NCBI RefSeq assembly: GCF_030272615.1
Contig: NC_081405.1
Coordinates: 651,640,920 to 651,704,919, forward strand
Length of the DNA: 64,000 nt
Direction of reading: 5' to 3'
Origin: Cryptomeria japonica
Lineage: Eukaryota > Streptophyta > Pinopsida > Cupressales > Cupressaceae
Shown here: positions 1 through 10,590 of the stretch, piece by piece
Layout: each line of letters starts with the position of its first letter
Position numbering within the stretch: the stretch's first letter is position 1
Made by a program: the position numbers and the translations under genes
The notes under the pieces: generated by a model
Seen by the model: the letters and a program-made list of their open reading frames with translations, nothing else
The model's database searches: none
What the model was told of the DNA's origin: nothing

Positions 1-393
1 CTTATGGATAGAATCAAGCCAAAAGAATTCTCCATGAACTCTACTGAGTACAACCCTCATAACTTCCTTAGGGAAATCTAGAATATCAAGTATTTCCACA
101 AAACCTAGGGTTTCTATGATCTTATGTTCAGGTTTCACAACACCATTCTCATCACAAATGATAGTCTTATACATATTCATTATTTCATTAGCACCTGGTT
201 CCTCAATATGACAATGTATGTATATCCTAGGGTCTTCTACATATGCAACTCCTTTAGGGATTTTAGAGAAAGCACCTAGGGTATCATCCTGCTTTGCAAC
301 TTTGGGTATGATCTTGAATACAGGTCTAGGACATTTAATCACTTCAACAATAATAGGGTTTGCAATGAATTCAAGAGCAGAGGAGGAAGCCAA
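1..393 (-). pseudogene. ORF2 of element I, N-terminal part, start codon lost
   Basis: The reverse complement encodes a segment closely matching the start of ORF2 of element A: the string IANP followed by VEVIK and PRP, then acidic residues. The position equivalent to the ATG of A reads TTG at 393, because bases around the start are lost or changed; the frame then runs off the left edge. The function of ORF2 is unknown; only its N-terminal conserved region is visible here. Confidence 0.7.
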
Positions 394-733
394 AGATAAA
401 TACCTTAATCTGCCTTTTAGGTTTGGATGCTTGAAATATTTTTCTTCACTTCTCACTATTGATGCCTTCGCTTGGGTTTTTCGCAGTCTTAGGAAATTTG
501 AATGCTCAGTGAGTGAAAAAGAGTGAAAAACACTTGCTTTATAATGTCATTTCTTCAACTACCATAATAAATGCTTGCCAGATAAGTGAAACTTAACACA
601 TCTGCTGGTAAAGAAGCAATTCATCTTCTTACCATCAACCAAGGGTAAACTAGTATGACTTTCAATTAGTTTCCATACCCCAAAAGGTTATCTCTCAGTT
701 GGATGAGAAATCTCCTACTGGTGGAGTGATACT

Positions 734-1810
734 CTATTCTACCAATGAAGGAATAGTCTCATCAACATTCTGATCTCTCTTTCTGATCCATTGTTTTGAG
801 AATTCTTTCTTTACCTCTTCAACCTTCTCTTTACCTTTCAAATTGGGTCCTTTATTATTTGCCGGTGATGCCTTACTTCTACCAAACTTTGCAATATGTC
901 CAATCTTGTTACAAGCATAACAAGTCACATTATTTTTCTAAATAGCCTTTCCATATCCTATGCCTGTTTGTGTTTTGCATTGATTAGATAAGTGTCCAAA
1001 TCTTCCACAAACATAACATCTTACATTCATTCTGTAGTTTTCTAAATTATGACCAATTTTGTTGCATTTCTAACATTGACCAGTGGGTGTATTAGTGTTC
1101 TGATAGTTTCTAAATCTGCATTGATTTTCTCTATGACCATACTTGTTACAGTTAAAGCATTTCCCATTAAATTTGTAGGCATTAAGTTGTCTTACCAGTT
1201 TACTATGATCATGATTTTTTGCAGTACCAAAGCTTTCACCAACTTCAAATCCAAGTCTATTAGTGTCTCCATTAGGTTTCTAACTTTTCAGCATATCATC
1301 AAGTTCTTTTGAAATTTTCTTGAAAATATCTTTATGTTGATTTGCAGTAGCCAACTCATTTTCCAAGAAATCCTTCTATTTCATGAGTTTAGTTTCATCA
1401 TGTTCCAATTGAATCATATCTATCTTTAACATATCATTTTCATGACTGAGTCATAGATTTTCATTTCTAGCATCATTGATTCTCCTAGCCAAGTCATCTT
1501 CATTCTTCTTTCTATCTTCAGTGTCTTTACAAAATCTCATAGTCATATCTTGCATCTCATTCCTCAAGGTCATGTTTTCTTGTCTCAATTTTCTTACAAG
1601 ATCATTAAGAGTTTCCTTTTCATCATCATCATCATTCTGTATCTTCTCATGGAGTTCTCTTCTTTTGTTTTTAGCAATAGTAAGATTCTCTTGAAGTCCT
1701 TGAATGATTTCCTGTGCAACCTTCAGATCATCTCCAAGCTTGATATTCTTCAACTTTTCTGCATCATAATCCACAAGAGCTATTTCCAATTGCTTTCTCA
1801 AGTTATCCAT
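734..1810 (-). pseudogene. gag-like protein of element I (coiled coil plus CCHC knuckles)
   Basis: The ATG at 1810 lies about 57 bases past the primer site. The first ~120 residues are a heptad-rich, highly charged coiled coil (MDNLRKQLEIAL onward), ended by a premature stop at 1451. Downstream on the same strand, 890-1200 encodes CCHC knuckles, among them CYACNKIGHIAKF (last Cys changed to Gly). A Lys-rich tail ends at a TAG at 734. The family layout matches A, B and C. A knuckle protein of this kind would be expected to package RNA. There is no capsid (UBN2-type) region like that in E, F and H, so calling it gag rests on position and knuckles. Confidence 0.7.
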
Positions 1811-1867
1811 CTGTACCAGTGTTAGAATCTTCCTCAAGCTGTTAGGATTTTGAAAATAGAGGACCAG

Positions 1868-1879
1868 GCTCTGATACCA
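1868..1879 (-). promoter_or_regulatory. Primer-binding site of element I
   Basis: Minus strand reads TGGTATCAGAGC, complementary to the 3' end of plant initiator methionine tRNA, two bases inside the LTR end. It fixes element orientation and the LTR boundary at 1882. Confidence 0.85.
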
Positions 1880-2169
1880 ATTTTTAGGATTCCCAAAGAC
1901 ACAAAGATCCTTTCCAGATACCCATAACAAAGAGGAAAAAGATTAAATAATTTGCTTTTAGACGTATGAATGAATGAGAAATCAAATTCTCTGCCACAAA
2001 CATACACATAACCAGGATGCACAAGAAAGCATTATAAGAATAACTGGAATGACTCACAGGCCAAATTACAGTCAAAAGAAATACACACAAACACATAGAT
2101 TTGAAATATATTTCTTCCTTTCTTAGAATGCAAATAGAATGACTCAAAGATCATCTTATTCCGTTACAA

Positions 2170-2630
2170 TTATTATGCCCAAAAATATAAAAAATACATT
2201 CTTCTTTTCCCCTTTTACAATAGAAAATAAAAAATCTCTCCTTGCTGCAACATAAGTTTCCAATAAGAAAATGAAAGAGCCCCCCCTTAGTTTTTTCTTT
2301 TCATTACATATATATCCTCCTTCTTTTTTGAGGATACTTTTAGTTAACATAACCAATTCTTGGAAAAGATTATTAATTACATAAATATTTCTTTTTAACC
2401 TTTCACCTTCCCGTGTAATTGCTACTTTCCAATTGATTTAAAACATTTTAAAAATGTTTTAAATTGCTGCATTGAAAAAGTATTAAAATAATATATTATG
2501 TGATCTCTTATGGTCATGAAATTAAATATAGGAACATTTAAGACCAAAATATTAGGTGGGTTGTCCTCTGATTAAAATAATCCACAACTTTTTTTTGGTT
2601 GCATTTTTTGGCTAGTGGATATATGTGCAA
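2170..2630. other. AT-rich stretch without recognised gene
   Basis: Between the LTR remnant of element I and the tandem repeat at about 2640. I see homopolymer runs but no coding similarity. It may include the outer part of the LTR of I or the start of the D' fragment. Confidence 0.4.
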
Positions 2631-2639
2631 AATTGAACT

Positions 2640-2900
2640 ATCGCAGACTGAACCGTTGAAAACCATGGGGTTCAATTAGAAGGTTCAAAATTATAGACTT
2701 TTCCCACAATATTCTTCATTAATCACTTTTCCTTTACATTCTTGTGTGCATTGAACCTTTAAACCTTGAATTACGGGGTTCAATTAGAAGGTTCAAAGTT
2801 ACAGAACTTCATTAATTACTTTGCCTTTACATTGTTGTGCATGTTGAACCTTTGAACCATGGGGTTTAATTAGAAGGTTCAAAATTACAGACTTAGGTGA
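2640..2900 (+). repeat. Three-copy tandem repeat of about 80-110 bp
   Basis: The core GGGGTTCAATTAGAAGGTTC (with small changes) recurs near 2668, 2775 and 2851. Each copy is followed by CAAAATTACAGACTT-like sequence, and the first two also by TCATTAAT and CCTTTACAT. The core can pair with flanking TTGAACC or TTTGAACC, so each unit is partly palindromic. It lies upstream of a tail shared with element D and may be part of a diverged D-type leader. Confidence 0.65.
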
Positions 2901-3039
2901 ACATAAAGATTAAAGTCATGAGATTTTTCAATAAAAAAGCTATGACTTGGGGAAGTGATTTTTAAAATTTTTTTCCAAGTTCAAAAACCGGGGTAACAAC
3001 ATGGTAATGTTGTATGAGGATAAAGAAATTGTGTGAAAA

Positions 3040-3399
3040 GTCTATCCTAGGAATCTCACTCTATTTGCATGTTAATAGGAAATTGTGTTTTATTCTATCT
3101 TGAATGTTTTGATAATATTAGATTACATGGTTCATTTAGTTTCCTTTCTTTCTTCCTTGCGAACCCGATCTATATTTTGGATTTTATTTTTTGAATAATC
3201 TAAATTACTTGAACTGTATTCCCCACTTGTAACCGACAAGTCCCTTGATTGAAACATGCCATATGAGCACAACAATTCTTGCATCATTGTGACCCAATAG
3301 TAGAGACCTTGGGAGGTTAGGAATTTTCCATTCCTTACCTTTTTTAGGAGAAGCTTAGTGATACTTATGTTCTATTAGGTATGTCAAAAGGCCCATCAA
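3040..3399 (+). mobile_element. D' tail: 3'-terminal fragment related to element D
   Basis: About 250-300 bases resemble the 3' end of element D (35,590-35,862). Shared points are GATCTAT followed by a T-rich stretch, AATCTAAAT, CCCTTGA, GACCCAA, TAGAGACCTTGG and a final TGTCAAAA...CA-TCAACA. It ends exactly where copia RNase H coding begins, so a D-type element apparently inserted in element G. Its left end was not found. Confidence 0.55.
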
Positions 3400-3808
3400 C
3401 AAGCTAGAAGTGTTGATGACTACAAAAGTACTAGTGGCAGTGCTTTCTTTTTGGGAGACTGATTGGTTTCATGGATGAGTAAGAAACAAGAATCAATATC
3501 ATTATCCGTTGTAGAAGCTAAATGCATTGCCACAACTTCTTGTTATACTCAAGTTTTATGAATGAAGCAGACTCTTAAGGATATTAGAGTAGTTTATGAT
3601 GAAGCTATTCTTATTATGTATGATAATATTAGTGCTATAAATATTTTGAAGAATCCAGTTATGCATTCAAGAACTAAACACATTTCAATTCGTTATCATT
3701 TCTTGAGAGAAAAGGTTGCAGAGAAAGAAGTCAAACTAGAATACATTATTACTAAGGCTTTGGCAAAGGATACTTTTGAGTATCTCAGAAAAAATTTAGG
3801 GGTTTTTG
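3400..3808 (+). pseudogene. Copia RNase H C-terminal fragment (element G)
   Basis: Encodes the end of a copia polyprotein: VDDYKSTSG, FFLGD, LVSW, then ILKNPVMHSRTKHI, the HFLREKV segment and a final FEYLRKNLGVF. Two in-frame stops lie before 3562. RNase H degrades the RNA strand during reverse transcription. The 5' side is cut by D' and the 3' end by element C at 3809. The reading resumes past C at 38,483 with the short tail and 3' UTR of G, which supports one interrupted element. Confidence 0.8.
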
Positions 3809-4980
3809 TGTTGAACACACACCAGATGCTGAGAGGGGAAGCGAATCAACATTAACTAAAATTTCAAACTTCAATATTGGATCTAACAATTTTATTCCAA
3901 GCATTCGCTTCAAAGAGTGAATTAAATGAAGACATCATAAAATCATTCACACCAATCACACATGAACACTAATATTTTATATGTGGAAAACCCAATCTGG
4001 GAAAAACTATGGTGAGTACCAACTCACATAAATGATCCACTATATAGAAATTCTCTACAAAAAGGGAGCTAACTGCTCTGGACTTGTAGACCAAGGCTAA
4101 CTGCTCCTGGGTAAGATACAAAAATGACTTGCAAACCTGATGCTAACCACAATAGGGAAAGATACAAAATTAAAACTTATAGAAAAGTAACTATATGAAT
4201 ACATCTCAATATGATGATTACAGTCTCTATTATAGCACAAATTATGACTTGACTAAAATATCTTGACCTCCAAATCCTTGGATCACTGCTCTTATATCAA
4301 CTATCACCTTTGCACTTCAATACCTTCAAATGCAGCCACTTCACTTGCATCGTCATCCTTACATCAAGTCACACATACATTCACCACTGTATTCCACACA
4401 CACATCTATATCTCTATTTTTTCTATCCTAAGTATATATCTACCAATATGGAACAAAAACATCTTCACCAAGTTGGCCAAAAGAAAGGTTGTAACATCTA
4501 TGCACATCTCTGACCCAAATTATACATCCAGACCAAAATATGAAACACATAGAACTTAATCTGAACCAAAACCAAACCAAACATGTAACACTAGACCAAA
4601 AGAATACTTCACACACCATCACTGGATCAAAAATATATGTTACATATAACTCTAATAGCATATCTTGAACACATGAACCAATCATATCATTTCACAATTA
4701 CAAAAGTCTAAACCAAAACAAGCAACACCCAGACCACAACAAACAAACTTTCAATTGTCCTCACCATAAAAAAACATTCAAACATGCTAATATCAATCGG
4801 ATCAACTACAAATACAACCTATCCAAATCCAAACCATAGCACCAATCCATAGTGACCTCCAGTCCAAAAGGATAGCTACAAATACTTCAACATTGTAGCT
4901 AACTCTACTGATGTCCAAACCAGAACCCATTCAGACCACACTATTTTACATTAGTGACAACAAAACATATATTTGTAAAA
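3809..4980 (-). repeat. 3' LTR of element C
   Basis: Matches 37308-38477 over its length by eye. Contains the widespread plant LTR motif (on this strand GTGGAAAACCCAATCTGGG then AAAAACTATGGTGAG) and a terminal hairpin just inside its left end. The internal side abuts ATCTCCCCCTTTGCC (4981-4995), the reverse complement of the polypurine tract. About 1.17 kb. Confidence 0.85.
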
Positions 4981-5470
4981 ATCTCCCCCTTTGCCATTGA
5001 TGGAAAACAACCAAAAATGTTTTTAATCTCAGTAAAACTTTCTTGAATGAAAACTAACAACTCCCCCCAGCTGTAACAATCCTTTTGTTCACTTTAAGCA
5101 CATTCTATTATTCTCTTCCTAAAGTAGATATAAAACACTTTTTAATATTCTTCTCCCACTTTTCCATCAAAGGCAAAGGCCAAATCACAAATCATAACAC
5201 ATAAATTATTCAAAATTGCCTGACCAAATATCTTTGAACTTCTTCAACCTAATAACTGAGGCATTCCAAGTACAAGTAGTAGTAGCGAGAATCCTGCTCT
5301 AACATTCACAATCAATAAACTTATTCACAACAATATCAAAAGAATATATATTTAGCATCTTTCTCAACATTTTCTGCATCATCGAGCTAATCTTATGTAG
5401 GAAGAAATTTTTGATTGTATGTTAGCTTGTAGTTCTCCAAACATCCTCATGTAATCATCTCTTTTATGTC
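4981..5470 (-). promoter_or_regulatory. Polypurine tract and 3' UTR of element C
   Basis: Minus strand has GGCAAAGGGGGAGAT next to the LTR, plus a second purine-rich tract near 5065 (CTGGGGGGAG). The remaining ~400 bases are untranslated 3' sequence without visible coding. The tract next to the LTR is the expected plus-strand DNA primer. Confidence 0.7.
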
Positions 5471-5495
5471 TTCTCATAGCTATTTGATCATGCAA

Positions 5496-7306
5496 TTACC
5501 AAGCCTTATTTCTTTCTTTTCCATAAGCATCTACATAGAATTTATAATTCTTATCCATTTCCACTAATTGAGACTCAATACGATAAATTTCATCCTTGAA
5601 TTTCTGAGTGATAGTAGGCCAGCTCAAACAAAATTTGTACAACTCAATAACCTCCATTGATTTCCTTAAATTCATTAAATTAAGGTTCAACACCTGATGT
5701 GATCTTTTACATTTTTTTTGTCATCTTTTCTTTCAGGTTTGTTTCAGAAAATCCTTTCTTAGAATCACAGTCATCTCCTTTAGCTATTCTTTCTACAAGT
5801 ATCTCCAGAAGCTCCTCTGGAAGAAGAACATCAGTAGCAACTAAATTATCTAAACCAAGTACTTCGTAAATGTATTTTCAATAACATTTTTCTCATAAGA
5901 AATATTATTGTGTTATGAATCACCAATGGTCTGCACTTTGTCAAGCTTCCTAATCATTTCAAGTGATTTCTCTTTAATAAGTTCATCATCATCACTCACC
6001 TCATCCGAACCTTTCTACTCATTTTTTTCTTCCTTACACTGAATAACTTTTTGTTCTATCTTCTTTTCTTATTCTTCATCATTACTGTCAATTGTTACCG
6101 GAGAACCATCTTTCTTCTCTTTTGAATTTTAGAACTAGAGGTAGAAACCTCTATAGACAGCTTCCTTGATTTCTTTTCTCTTTGTTTAGGTTTCATCATT
6201 CTGGACCTTCCTAGAGTCTCCTCTTTTGTTCCAAACCTTTTTGCATGAGGATCCATCAAATTCTTCAATAAATTTTCTGCTAAACTCATACATTCTTGTT
6301 CAAATACCTGATAGGGTAATAGAGCTACCCAAGAAACTCTTAGAACCACAACTTCCAAAAAGAAATTGTCTTTGTCTAATAAAAATACAATATCATTCCC
6401 ATACCAATCTATAACCTTAGGAGGAATCCAAATCCTCAAAATCAAATCACTTCTAAAGTTCATAAAGAAATTTTAACACATTTTTGAATTATCATTCAAT
6501 CCATATAAATAACCCTTAATTTGTTATCCAACAATCATGTCATTTCTCCATGCAACATTTTTAGCACCAGGTAGAGCATTCTGAAAAATAGAAAACTAAA
6601 TAGACAATTAGAGAACTATATTGGAATGGATACATTTCACTCTTTGACATTTTGACTTTATCTAACAATTGTCATCATAGAATCTCACATAGATCATATT
6701 CTACATTTTCTTTAGCCATCTGATAAGCTACATACACACCGGTGGATGCACAAGAGTCTTCTTTGTTTTTGTACTAACTTTTTAAGATATCCCCATTGTC
6801 ACATACTTGACATCCACATCCTTGATAGTGTCAATTTTAATGCTCCTCTTCCATCTGCAATTACCTCGATCAAATGATTCGCCTCAATGTTCTTCATAGA
6901 TTTCATAATAGGTATCTATTCAGTCATGCATAGTCCTGTTACAATTCATAGCACCTCCTTCGAAATCATGTACGGTCTATCAAGCAAAATATATTCACCA
7001 TGAATTCTACTGAATAATTTTTATAACCTTTTCATCATCAATCATCGAAAAACAATTCCAAGTGTCTAAACCCTTGAGCCCTACATTACCAAATTCACTA
7101 TTCAACTTCTGCGAATTGTCAACCAAGCAATTTTGCTTGAAATTCATAATCTTCTCATGATCATATTCCTGTATATTAATAGGAATGTACTAAAAAACAT
7201 TTTCCTTGTGGATAACATGATCATCGATAGCAAAATATGTTCCAGCCAAATCTTCATCCATTGGAATTGTTATGCCCTACACATCTAGTCCCATCATTTT
7301 TATTCC
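5496..7306 (-). pseudogene. ORF2 of element C, main part after insertion of D
   Basis: Read right to left: after the D insertion the frame gives MDEDLAGTYFAIDD, then YIPINIQEYDHEKI, aligning by eye with the N-terminal third of ORF2 of A (its YIHCNIEELGDEEI). Around 6463-6095 a segment containing DWYGNDIVFLLDKDN corresponds to DKYKDEICFLIKKDE in A. The region near 6100-6200 is Lys/Arg/Ser-rich like the basic middle of ORF2, and 5496-5693 is charged and coil-like. Many stops and frame changes: a decayed copy of unknown function. Confidence 0.65.
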
Positions 7307-7384
7307 ATGAAAATGTGGGTACCCTGTTTTGTCTTTTTTCTATTAGTTTTCCCTTTATTTTTTAGCTTTTGTTTTGGCCATCTC

Positions 7385-8595
7385 GGGAGTTCGGGTTCTC
7401 AAAGTTCAGGGGTGGGATTTTACTTGTTTTTATTTCCTTGTTCAGAAGTTTGGGTTCCCGAACTCCTGAGTTCTTTTTTGTTTTGTTTCAGGGTGTCACC
7501 TCGAAAGTTCGGGTCCTGAGACTCGTGTGTGTTACTTTTTTTTTAGTTTTTGCCTTGGAGGTTTAGGTTCCGGAACTCCTGGGTTGTTTTCCTATGTTGC
7601 ACTTCAAAAAACTGAGTTCTCAGGTTCCTGAAGTCACATTTAATGTAGTGTAGGGTTAAGGTATAAATATGATTGGAGGTCATTTAGGAGCTCATTTGTG
7701 CACTCACTTTTCTGAATCTAGAGCTATGACCTCACAAATTTGAACTCCTGCATGCCCAATCCAACACCATCTTTGTTTGTCCTACCAGGTAGGTGTATTT
7801 CTCACTTCTTTCATGTGGATTTTTGTGCATCTTAGGTTAGATTTTGTTTATTTTAGTTTTGATTTCTTAGGTTTTGCTTGTTTTGTGTGTTTTTTCTTGC
7901 AGTTTTCTATTCTACCCCAATCTCAAAATCTTAGGTTCCCAAAGTTCTAGGTTAGGGGTTTTTCTCGTTGCCATTTCATTTCAAAAACTCGAGTTCCCGA
8001 GTTCCTGAAATGATAGTCTTTTCCTTGGTTGTTTTATTTTTTGTGTTATTTCAGAAACCCAGGTTCCCGAGTTCCTAAAATAATGATCGTATGTTTTTAT
8101 TTGTTTTCCATCACTTCGGGAACCCACGTTCCGAAAATGATAGTTTTCGTGGTTTTAGGTCTTAGATTAAATTAATTTAGAAACCTAGGTTCTTGGGTCC
8201 TCGAATTAAGTTTCTTTTTGCATATCTGTTCAACTCGGAACCCCATAGTCCCGAGCTCCTTTCCTGCTCCATCTTTATAATTTATTGGTACTTTGGTTCT
8301 TTGAAGTTTTGCATTGCATGTTAGAGTACCACTCCAAAACTTCAGGACCCTAAAGTCCCATGTTTGTTTTCATGAGTCTGCTGTCATACCACTTTGGAAA
8401 CCCAAGTTCTTGAAGTGGTCTCCTTTTGTGTTGTTGGTAAGTTTGGTATCTCGGGTTCCTGGGGTTATGAATTTGCTAGTTTTGTTAGCAGTCTTAACTC
8501 GGGCCCTCGGGTTCCCGAACTCATGGGTTTTCTTTGTAGTTTTTCTATTTTCTCACCTCAGAAACTTGGGATCCCGAAGTCCCAAAGTGAGCTAT
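7385..8595 (+). repeat. Array of ~15 imperfect palindromic units
   Basis: Units built around AACCCAGGTTCCCGAGTTCCT-like sequence recur irregularly every 45-110 bases, for example near 7440, 7555, 7605, 7930, 7980, 8055, 8105, 8170, 8230, 8335, 8393, 8445, 8500 and 8556. Many are self-complementary: AACCTAGGTT is a perfect palindrome near 8176, ACTTGGGATCCCGAAGT near-perfect near 8565. Unit sequences differ while keeping pairing potential. The array straddles the TATA-like box and fills the proposed 5' UTR intron of D. Confidence 0.7.
7661..7670 (+). promoter_or_regulatory. TATA-like box of element D
   Basis: GTATAAATAT about 1 kb upstream of the D ORF, followed by a CT-rich stretch suited to a transcription start. 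A similar GTATAAATAT occurs in LTR J at 61,564. Inferred from sequence only. Confidence 0.5.
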
Positions 8596-8651
8596 TTTTA
8601 TGGAGCTTTTTCTTTGAGTAGTTTTTGATGCTTGTTTGCTTTATTTTGTAG
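7789..8651 (+). other. Possible 5' UTR intron of element D
   Basis: CCAG|GTAGGT at 7788/7789 is a good plant donor, and TTTATTTTGTAG ending at 8651 a good acceptor after a T-rich tract. The interval is T-rich, and the ORF ATG follows 15 bases after the acceptor. Splicing would remove most of the palindromic units from the mRNA. Not provable without transcripts. Confidence 0.35.
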
Positions 8652-8666
8652 GTTTAGCTGTGTTTA

Positions 8667-10590
8667 ATGGAATCTTCCCAAAAGATGAAAGATCTTGAGA
8701 AGCTAAAAATCACCATGAAATACCAATACCAGAGGTGAACATATGCCTCCAAGCTGGAAGATGCCATTCAATGGGTAACATATACAGATATCGAGCATAT
8801 TAAGATCAAAGATATATAAAAGCAATTGGAGAAGCTTGGACTAAGTGCAAAATATAGGTGAATTAAGAGATCTGGCCTAGTAGAGGCAACTGTTTTCCCA
8901 CAATCAGTGCAGGTGCCAAAATTCATAATGAAAGTGGCACAATTCTATAACACTGATACTAGGCAATGTGTCGATGCTGATGGGAAATCGGTAATTGATT
9001 TGTCATCGGATATGTTGGCCCTATTTTTATAGATTCCCACTAGGAAGGAGGTGTTGGTTGAGGGGAAAGAAGACAGATAAAGAGAATGGAATCAAAATAT
9101 AAGCCAATGCAAGAAAAGAATGAATGAGGAATGACTCGAGGAAGAGAGGAAAATAGGCCTGAAGGCAAATGAAATTTTGAGGCAGGATTTTAAGGAGCCA
9201 CAAAGGGATCTGATAATAATACTCAGCAAGGCCTTTGACAAATCTGCCTGCTGACACTTCCAACCATGGATCTATTCTCATTCATGTTAACCATTTTGGA
9301 TGGGTGGCAATACTATGAGTGGGCTCAAATTTTATCGAATAACATAAGAGACCAACTAAAGGAAGTACATAACATGAATAATTTTTTCTTTACATCTTAT
9401 GTTGTCTAGGTGGCAGCTAGTTTTGGTTAATTCCCAGGATTGCAGACTAAGGGTAGTTTGGGTGAAGATGAAGGAAAAAATGTCATATGGGAATATTACA
9501 CCCAATTTCCATTAAAAGGATCCAGATTGCACTACAAGAGGAACAATGATGAATTTTTGTTTCCAGTTATTATAAGGCTAACAGGTGACACTGGATTTAG
9601 GCTCAATAAGGTGGCAATGGAGCTGATAAAGAAGTGGGGGTGTTGGTTTATATATAACTCTTGATATACCTATTTGAGGGTAAGTGGGTTCATTGGAGAA
9701 CCATTTTTGCTACCTAGGTATTGTACATATAGAGTAATTTTGTTAGAATATGGAAGACAAATGGTGCATCTGCAAACTTTTCTATCATAAAGACATAAGA
9801 CACGGGTTACAAGTGAATATTTCCCCTTAAATTTATCATTATTTTCATGTCCGAAAATTCATGTGGCAAAAGCTGTTGAACAAGAACCGCAAGAACTACA
9901 GTTGAAGCCTTTTAATTATGCCAGAAAATTTTATGACCCATAGAATAAATTAAAAGGATTGACGCCAAAAGTATATGAAGCACATCAACCTACCCTAGAG
10001 GATTTTTGGGCCAATCTTTAGGATAGCTTTGAGGCAAGAGAGAAATAATACCATCACCTTACTATTCCACAAATAAAGGATTTTGGTATTGAGACCAACC
10101 TACCCAAACAATTGCATGATGATGGTACTTTTCTAGATCTAATGTATAAAGAAACAAGAGTAGCTAAGAGGATGCTCCCTCTGATCAGATGGTCACAAAA
10201 GGAAGTGGTGGACATTGATACAATTTCTCAAGTAGTGGTAGATAGAGTTAGGAAGTGGTTAGGTCTCAGGATTAAACCAGCTACCTTTAAGGGTAAACAA
10301 AAGAATATCCCGACTCACAATCCTCAATCATGGATACATAAGGAATATGCAAGGAGAATCCAATCAAAGTCGAGGAAGAACACCTCTACAAACCTTGAAG
10401 AGGAAGCTAAAACTCCTTTGACCACAAAAGAGTTGAAGTATAAATTAAATGAGAAAATGAAAGATGCAGAATATCTGGCAAAACAGGTGAGTTTAGGGAT
10501 TACTGTCGGCCTAGGGGCCACACCACAAGCAAAAATTCATCTTGTTAGGCTTGCTATTGAGGGTGTTGCAACAATGATGGAACAAACTTA
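8667..10590 (+). pseudogene. Large ORF of element D, N-terminal half
   Basis: Starts MESSQKMKDLEKLKI at 8667. An early region reads KVAQFYNTDTRQCVDADGKS and DLSSDMLALF, then frame shifts near 9,260. It continues with ILDGWQYYEWAQI, the NVIWEYYTQFPLKG segment and FLLPRYCTYRVILLEYG. The last open part (10,112-10,590) is basic and ends in an Ala/Gly-rich stretch. I do not recognise the family; no zinc knuckle, protease, integrase or RT is present. Element E interrupts it at 10,591 and the frame continues exactly at 32,881. Decayed by stops, mainly TAG. Confidence 0.6.

Larger units (their letters stand above)
1..2160 (-). mobile_element. Element I: pol-less copia-like LTR element, 5' part only
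   Basis: Minus-strand element running off the left edge of the window. Reading leftward it has the end of a 5' LTR (terminal base near 1882, the expected TG now TT), a primer site reading TGGTATCAGAGC, a gag-like coiled-coil/zinc-knuckle gene and the first part of ORF2. The sequence just after the primer site and both proteins are close to element A at 53,213-59,844, so I and A belong to one family. The LTR sequence differs clearly from A upstream of its last bases. The outer (right) end of the LTR could not be fixed, so 2160 is a minimum estimate. Confidence 0.8.

Noticed and set aside
734-1060. Host CCHC zinc-finger protein gene
   Set aside because: Knuckles belong to the gag-like gene of element I, placed after a primer site and LTR, with relatives in A, B and C.
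1476-1825. Plus-strand Ser/Leu-rich ORFs over 1,476-1,825
   Set aside because: Antisense shadows of the coiled coil of element I gag.
2931-2955. AGCTA at 2938 as left target duplication for D'
   Set aside because: The right flank also reads AGCTA, but the sequence left of 2938 shows no copia coding as expected for G, so the match is likely chance.
7385-8595. CRISPR-like array
   Set aside because: Units vary in sequence and spacing, there are no unique equal-length spacers and no cas genes; the context is a plant retroelement.
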